A stretch of 6,911 nt of DNA, from positions 1 through 6,911 of the forward strand of contig JBEKVE010000168.1 in NCBI GenBank assembly GCA_049514335.1. The letters run 5' to 3'. The notes beneath the pieces are model-generated. The model was not told the origin of the DNA and did not search any database. It saw only the letters and a program-made list of their open reading frames with translations. Below, in pieces: positions 6,170 to 6,911 of the stretch. The position numbers and the translations under genes are program-made. The stretch is from JBEKVE01 sp049514335 (lineage in GTDB: Bacteria; Actinomycetota; Acidimicrobiia; Acidimicrobiales; UBA8190). Position 1 is the first letter of the stretch, and every line of letters starts with the position of its first letter.

Positions 6170-6171
6170 GT
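6143..6171 (+). promoter_or_regulatory. Sigma-70-type promoter driving the membrane-protein genes at the right edge
   Basis: TTGAAA (6143-6148, five of six against TTGACA) and TAACGT (6166-6171, a TAnnnT -10) are separated by exactly 17 bp. Transcription would start near A6178 and give a leader of about 120 nt. Both hexamers lie inside or at the edge of the TTCAT array, so a protein bound there would directly block or assist polymerase. Confidence 0.6.
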
Positions 6172-6180
6172 GAGTGGAGC

Positions 6181-6211
6181 ACGCCACGGCGGACGGAAAC
6201 GTCGGTGGCGT
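6181..6211 (+). ncRNA. Hairpin with GAAA loop at the 5' end of the predicted leader mRNA
   Basis: ACGCCAC (6181-6187) pairs perfectly with GTGGCGT (6205-6211). Inside, GACG (6192-6195) pairs with CGTC (6200-6203) around a GAAA tetraloop (6196-6199); C6190-G6204 can add a pair with small bulges. The element begins about 3 nt after the predicted transcription start. It could protect the 5' end or be a cis-regulatory or protein-binding element. As DNA it is also an inverted repeat that a dimeric regulator could bind. No known riboswitch class is recognised. Confidence 0.45.
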
Positions 6212-6297
6212 AGCGGTCCGGTCCATCGGCGGGTGGCCGGTCCGAGAGAGGGCGAAGGACGAGGCCCGGGCATCGCCGGGGGAGGAGGAGGAGCAAC
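6212..6297 (+). promoter_or_regulatory. Rest of the leader with strong Shine-Dalgarno site
   Basis: After the 5' hairpin the leader holds two copies of CGGTCCG (6214-6220 and 6238-6244) and a small stem CCCGG/CCGGG (6265-6269 with 6276-6280). These are followed at once by a purine run GGAGGAGGAGGAG (6281-6293), which gives several in-register Shine-Dalgarno sites 4-9 nt before the GTG at 6298. The stem abuts the ribosome binding site without covering it. No small reading frame is evident in the leader. Confidence 0.55.
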
Positions 6298-6603
6298 GTG
6301 GTCGTGACGAGCGTGGCCGTTATGGCGACGGGCGTGATCCTCGACCCCAACACGGGCAATCTCCCGGGGGGTGACGTCCTGCAGAGCCTGACGGACGGGA
6401 TCGGGGGCTGGGCGCTCGTGTTCTGCCTGGTGGGCCTGCTCGTCGGCGCCGCCGGGTGGGCGCTCGGCGCCCATGCCCAGAACTATCACCAGGCGTTCAA
6501 CGGCCGGCGGACGGTGCTCGTGTCCGGCTTGGCAGCGCTTCTCGTCGGAGCCGCCCCCGCCGTCGTCAATTTCTTCTTTCATGCCGGGCAGGGAGTGCAC
6601 TGA
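6298..6603 (+). CDS. DUF6112-like two-helix membrane protein, probable conjugation/T4SS component
   Basis: A 101-residue membrane protein: short N-terminus, DPNTGNLPGGDVLQ (16-29), a first hydrophobic helix at about 36-57, a polar hinge AHAQNYHQAFNGRR (58-71), a second helix at about 73-95 ending APAVVNFFF, and a short tail. The DPNTxxLPGG start, the NY-x-GRR hinge and the NFFF end match what I recall of the DUF6112 family. That family occurs in actinobacterial conjugative elements directly upstream of a TrbL-like gene, as here. Size and topology resemble VirB2/TrbC-type pilins or small inner-membrane T4SS subunits, but I know of no experimental proof of function. The GTG start is fixed by the GGAGG run just upstream; an internal ATG at 6322 lacks a ribosome site. 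It follows its own promoter and leader, and the next gene starts 2 nt after its stop, so the two are an operon. Confidence 0.78.
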   Translation: MVVTSVAVMATGVILDPNTGNLPGGDVLQSLTDGIGGWALVFCLVGLLVGAAGWALGAHAQNYHQAFNGRRTVLVSGLAALLVGAAPAVVNFFFHAGQGVH

Positions 6604-6605
6604 CG

Positions 6606-6911
6606 GTGCACAGCGCCCTGGGTGTGTGCGCCGGATTGGACCCGGTGGTGGGTGGCGCCTGCGGTGCGGCGAGCGGCGCGCTGGGAGGTGCGCTCGGCTC
6701 GGCCGTCGGTGCCGGTGTGAGTGGCGTCTTCGCCGCCGCCGGGGCGTGGGTCGTATCAGGGGCGGTGTGGCTCATGGGCCAGGTGGGCGAGGCCCTGTCG
6801 GCGAGCACGGCGGTGGAGCTCGACGCCACCTGGTTCAAGGCCCACGAGGCCGTGATGGCCGCAATGGCGGCCGCTGTCGTCGTCCCCATGGTGTGCTGTG
6901 CCGCCATCCAG
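6606..6911 (+). CDS. TrbL/VirB6-like conjugal transfer membrane protein (partial, N-terminal part)
   Basis: From the GTG at 6606 the frame stays open to the window edge, giving the first 102 residues. It starts 2 nt after the preceding stop with GGGAG (6591-6595) 10 nt upstream. Residues 8-19 hold two Cys (VCAGLDPVVGGAC). Residues 20-60 are Gly/Ala-rich with many small-xxx-small spacings followed by WVVSGAVWLMGQV. A polar stretch ELDATWFKAHEAVM (71-84) precedes a second hydrophobic stretch at about 85-101. From memory this layout, including the WF-x-A-x3-VM segment before a membrane helix, matches the N-terminal region of actinobacterial TrbL-type conjugal transfer proteins, polytopic inner-membrane channel subunits of type IV secretion systems. 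The main multi-helix domain would lie outside the window, so the family call leans on context with the upstream DUF6112-like gene. Confidence 0.6.
   Translation, partial: MHSALGVCAGLDPVVGGACGAASGALGGALGSAVGAGVSGVFAAAGAWVVSGAVWLMGQVGEALSASTAVELDATWFKAHEAVMAAMAAAVVVPMVCCAAIQ

Noticed and set aside
4954..6600. Minus-strand open frame (548 codons) across the kinase, the regulatory region and the DUF6112-like gene
   Set aside because: Arg-rich, no domain, runs through the AT-rich promoter island and antisense to a real gene; the kinase in another frame explains the region.
6566..6907. Minus-strand frame opposite the TrbL-like gene
   Set aside because: Ala/Thr/Pro low complexity with no plausible fold; the plus frame starts right after the upstream stop with a ribosome site and has membrane-protein character.

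Overview
The window is very GC-rich (roughly 70% or more by eye) and densely coded. It has frequent GTG starts, 4-nt GTGA gene overlaps and starts without Shine-Dalgarno sites. Together with a SenX3/RegX3-type two-component pair, this points to a high-GC actinomycetote. A deep lineage such as Acidimicrobiia is possible, but the sequence alone does not settle it. No tRNA, rRNA, integrase, transposase or CRISPR array is visible.

Left part (1-2104). A partial ABC-transporter ATPase runs leftwards out of the window from 466. It is divergent from serS (seryl-tRNA synthetase, 493-1785), with only 26 bp between the two starts. serS overlaps by 4 nt a small CC-motif protein of unknown function (1782-2078). 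That pair converges on the next leftward unit across 26 bp holding a weak hairpin.

Middle part (2105-6026, all minus strand). In transcription order from the right come a SenX3-like membrane histidine kinase (6026-4761), a RegX3/PhoB-type response regulator (4634-3915, possibly starting at 4757), and an Old Yellow Enzyme family flavin oxidoreductase with a C-terminal four-cysteine cluster (3918-2683). The oxidoreductase start overlaps the regulator stop by 4 nt, so it looks like part of the signalling operon. A universal stress protein (2548-2105) follows, with its own candidate promoter and ribosome binding site. The known role of SenX3-RegX3 relatives is phosphate-limitation sensing. The link from that signal to a flavin reductase and a stress protein is inferred from gene order.

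Right part (6027-6911). A short AT-rich island (about 6121-6171) carries a phased array of TTCAT-like units on the minus strand, resembling the direct-repeat sites of PhoB/PhoP-class regulators. Embedded in it is a good rightward promoter, TTGAAA-17-TAACGT. The predicted transcript begins just before a hairpin with a GAAA loop and has a leader of about 120 nt with a strong Shine-Dalgarno site. It encodes a two-helix membrane protein that I recognise as DUF6112-like, followed 2 nt later by the start of a TrbL/VirB6-like membrane protein that runs off the edge. These look like the first genes of an actinobacterial conjugation / type IV secretion module. The most interesting reading is that the module's promoter sits inside a probable binding array for the adjacent two-component regulator.
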